A stretch of 64,000 nt of DNA from WHSW01 sp963781265 (lineage in GTDB: Bacteria; Actinomycetota; Thermoleophilia; Solirubrobacterales; 70-9). Within the stretch, counting starts at the first letter, position 1; every line of letters begins with the position of its first letter. The position numbers were made by a program, and so were the translations under genes. The DNA lies in NCBI GenBank assembly GCA_963781265.1, contig CAWAFH010000008.1:62001-126000 (forward strand), given 5' to 3'. The notes under the pieces are model-generated. The model searched no databases and was not told the origin of the DNA. It was given only the letters and a program-made list of their open reading frames with translations. Of the stretch, positions 62,323 to 64,000 are shown one piece after another.

Positions 62323-63378
62323 CTAGCCGGCTAGCGCGGCGGCGCCCGCCGGGACGCGAATCAGATCGCGCTGATGCAGGACCTCGGCGACCTGGACTGC
62401 GTTGGTCGCGGCGCCCTTGCGGAGGTTGTCGCCGACGACCCAGAGGTTGAGACAGCGCGCGTGCGAGGGGTCGCGGCGGATGCGCCCGACGAGGACCTCG
62501 TCGCGCCCCGCGACGTCGGTCGACATCGGGTAGATGCCCTCGCCGGGCGCGTCGACGACGAGCGCGCCCTGGGCGGCGGACAGAAGCTCACGGCACTCCT
62601 CGGGGGAGAGCGGGTCGCGGGTCTGAACGTTGACCGACTGGGAGTGGCCGACGAACACGGGGACGCGGGCGCAGGTGGCCGAGATCCCGACCTCGTCCTC
62701 GCCGACCTCGAGGATCTTGCGCGTCTCGGCCATCAGCTTGCGCTCCTCGGTGGTGTAGTCGTCGCCGTCCTTGAATGTCTCGACCTGCGGCAGCACGTTG
62801 AACGCGATCCGGTGGGGATAGACCTCGGAGGCGACCTCCTGCCCGTGCAACAGGCCGTGTGCCTGGTTGGTGAGCTCGTCGATCGCGCGCTGCCCGGTGC
62901 CGGACACCGACTGATAGGTCGAGACGACGATCCGCTCGATCCCGACCGTGCGCTGGATCGGCGCGAGCGCGACCATCATCTGCATCGTCGAGCAGTTCGG
63001 GTTGGCGATCAGGCCGCTGTGGCGCTCCGCCGCGTCGGGGTTCACCTCGCTGACGACCAGGGGGACGTCGGGGTGCATGCGCCAGAAGCTCGTGTTGTCG
63101 ACGACCACGGCACCGGCAGCGACGAAGCGCGGCGCCCACTCGGAGCTGACCGCGCCGCCGGCCGAGGAGAGGACCAGGTCGAGACCCTGGATCGACTCGT
63201 CGGAGAGCGGACGGCACTCGAGCTCGCCACCGGCGAACGGGACCCGCTTGCCGGCCGAGCGCTCGGAGGCAAAGGCGACCACTTCGGAGGCGGGAAAGTC
63301 GCGCTCGGCGAGCACCTCGAGCAGGGTCGAGCCGACCGCCCCGGTGGCGCCGACGACCCCGACTCTGTAGCCGCTCAT
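62323..63378 (-). CDS. asd: Aspartate-semialdehyde dehydrogenase
   Basis: 351 residues. NADP loop RVGVVGATGAVGSTLLEVL, then SSAGGAVSSEWAPRF, VVDNTSFWRMHPDVPLVVSE, and the catalytic cysteine in LIANPNCSTMQMMVAL. The segment ISATCARVPVFVGHSQSVNV carries the second substrate Arg and the catalytic His. It makes aspartate semialdehyde for lysine, threonine and methionine. Start ATG 63378 overlaps the lysC stop by 4 bp (ATGA). Confidence 0.96.
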   Translation of the reverse strand: MSGYRVGVVGATGAVGSTLLEVLAERDFPASEVVAFASERSAGKRVPFAGGELECRPLSDESIQGLDLVLSSAGGAVSSEWAPRFVAAGAVVVDNTSFWRMHPDVPLVVSEVNPDAAERHSGLIANPNCSTMQMMVALAPIQRTVGIERIVVSTYQSVSGTGQRAIDELTNQAHGLLHGQEVASEVYPHRIAFNVLPQVETFKDGDDYTTEERKLMAETRKILEVGEDEVGISATCARVPVFVGHSQSVNVQTRDPLSPEECRELLSAAQGALVVDAPGEGIYPMSTDVAGRDEVLVGRIRRDPSHARCLNLWVVGDNLRKGAATNAVQVAEVLHQRDLIRVPAGAAALAG

Positions 63379-64000
63379 GAGGTCACCCGCGGGCGATGCT
63401 CGCCCGACGGGTCCTCCTCGTGGACGGCGTCCGCCCCGAGGTCGAAGGCGTCGTGGATCGAGCGGACCGCCGCCGGCACGTGCTCGGCGGCGATCACGCA
63501 CGAGATCTTGATCGGCGACGTCGAGATCATCTCGATGTTGATCCCGTTCGCCCCCAAGGTGCTGAAGACCTTCGCGGCGACGCCCGGATGGCTGCGCATC
63601 CCGGCGCCGACGATCGAGACCTTGCCGACGTCGGAGTCGGTCGAGACATCGCCGACCCGGAGCGGCTCGAGCACCTCGGTCGCCGCGCGCAGGTCGTCGC
63701 GCGAGACCGTGAACGAGAGGTCGGCCTTCTGGTCGGTCGAGACCGGCTCGTTCTGGATGATCATGTCGACGTTCACGTTCGCATCGGCGAGCGCGCTGAA
63801 CACGCGGCCCGCGACCCCCGGCTCGTCGAGCAGGCCGGTGAGGGTTACCCGCGCCTCGTAGGCGTGGGTGACTGCGGTGACCATCGGCTGTTCCATCGTG
63901 GCGTCCTCGGCGAGCACGAGGGTACCGGTGGAGTCCTTGAACGAGCTGCGGCAATGCAGGCTGACGCCGTGGTTGCGGCCGTACTCGACCGCGCGAAGCT
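63375..64000 (-). CDS. lysC: Aspartate kinase, C-terminal part
   Basis: Only the C-terminal about 208 residues lie in the window; the 5' end is beyond the right edge. The visible part opens in the kinase/regulatory junction (YGRNHGVSLHCRSSFKDSTG, then MEQPMVTAV) and has two ACT-domain repeats: ARVTLTGLLDEPGVAGRVFS and KVSIVGAGMRSHPGVAAKVF, with INIEMISTSPIKISCVIAAE between. These bind the feedback effectors lysine and threonine. It is translationally coupled to asd. The lysC-asd pair is standard in actinobacteria. Confidence 0.95.
   Translation of the reverse strand, partial: LRAVEYGRNHGVSLHCRSSFKDSTGTLVLAEDATMEQPMVTAVTHAYEARVTLTGLLDEPGVAGRVFSALADANVNVDMIIQNEPVSTDQKADLSFTVSRDDLRAATEVLEPLRVGDVSTDSDVGKVSIVGAGMRSHPGVAAKVFSTLGANGINIEMISTSPIKISCVIAAEHVPAAVRSIHDAFDLGADAVHEEDPSGEHRPRVTS

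Overview
The window is a high-GC (roughly 70%) chromosomal segment with short spacers and many 1-4 bp start/stop overlaps. Gene content points to a Thermoleophilia/Solirubrobacterales-like actinobacterium: a six-gene Mce operon, an F420-type (Ddn-like) reductase, a small SnoaL-like protein of the MSQEN type, exported proteins with LA-GAV repeats, a PucR regulator and a type-E-like succinate dehydrogenase. The taxonomic call is an inference from gene content. No phage, integrase, IS transposase or CRISPR array was seen.

Layout. 1-5.2 kb: partial DUF1254 gene, ABC1 kinase, DHA2-type exporter, DUF6159-like membrane protein, glycerophosphodiesterase. 5.2-7.5 kb: a patch of small orphan genes and a frameshifted secreted-protein gene. 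7.5-12.2 kb: glmU-prs, an HNH endonuclease gene broken by about four frameshifts under a perfect SOS-box-like palindrome, a tRNA-Gln not found as a protein gene, and a PucR regulator. 12.3-19.2 kb: a minus-strand series with a DedA-PAP2 fusion, ispE, rsmA, tatD, two membrane proteins and metG. 19.2-21.2 kb: Ddn-like reductase, a RemA-like small protein, a lipoprotein and a secreted protein. 21.4-30.2 kb: six overlapping mce genes with no YrbE permease or ATPase gene beside them. 30.4-38.7 kb: rsmI, ROK kinase, frameshifted LCP protein, FmdB, glyS, MOSC, UBP zinc finger, and an R2-like diiron/SCP2 fusion behind a perfect CRP-type site. 38.8-44.7 kb: hsp20-lon, metallo-beta-lactamase-fold hydrolase, fatty-acid hydroxylase, winged-helix regulator, TMEM175-like channel. 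44.7-50.6 kb: icd-mdh, crotonase, an AbiEi/DUF559 gene bracketed by two copies of a 45-bp palindrome, AidB-like dehydrogenase. 50.6-57.8 kb: exported repeat protein, TfoX-like protein, site-2 protease, sdhA-sdhB plus a CCG-domain subunit. 57.8-64 kb: GNAT, CPA1 antiporter, large membrane protein, asd and the 3' part of lysC.

Most interesting: a dispersed repeat family of exactly 45 bp (19-nt arm, 7-nt loop, 19-nt arm) present four times. Two copies in the same orientation flank a gene with an AbiEi-like N-terminus and a DUF559 (Vsr-like nuclease fold) C-terminus; one copy sits at its start and the other holds its stop codon in the loop. This resembles the relation of REP palindromes to their RAYT enzymes, but with an unrelated nuclease family. 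It is a hypothesis that genome-wide counting of the repeat would test.

Metabolically, icd-mdh and sdhAB-E supply TCA-cycle enzymes, lysC-asd starts the aspartate pathway, glmU-prs feeds cell-wall precursors and PRPP, and ispE-rsmA-tatD-metG is a housekeeping cluster.
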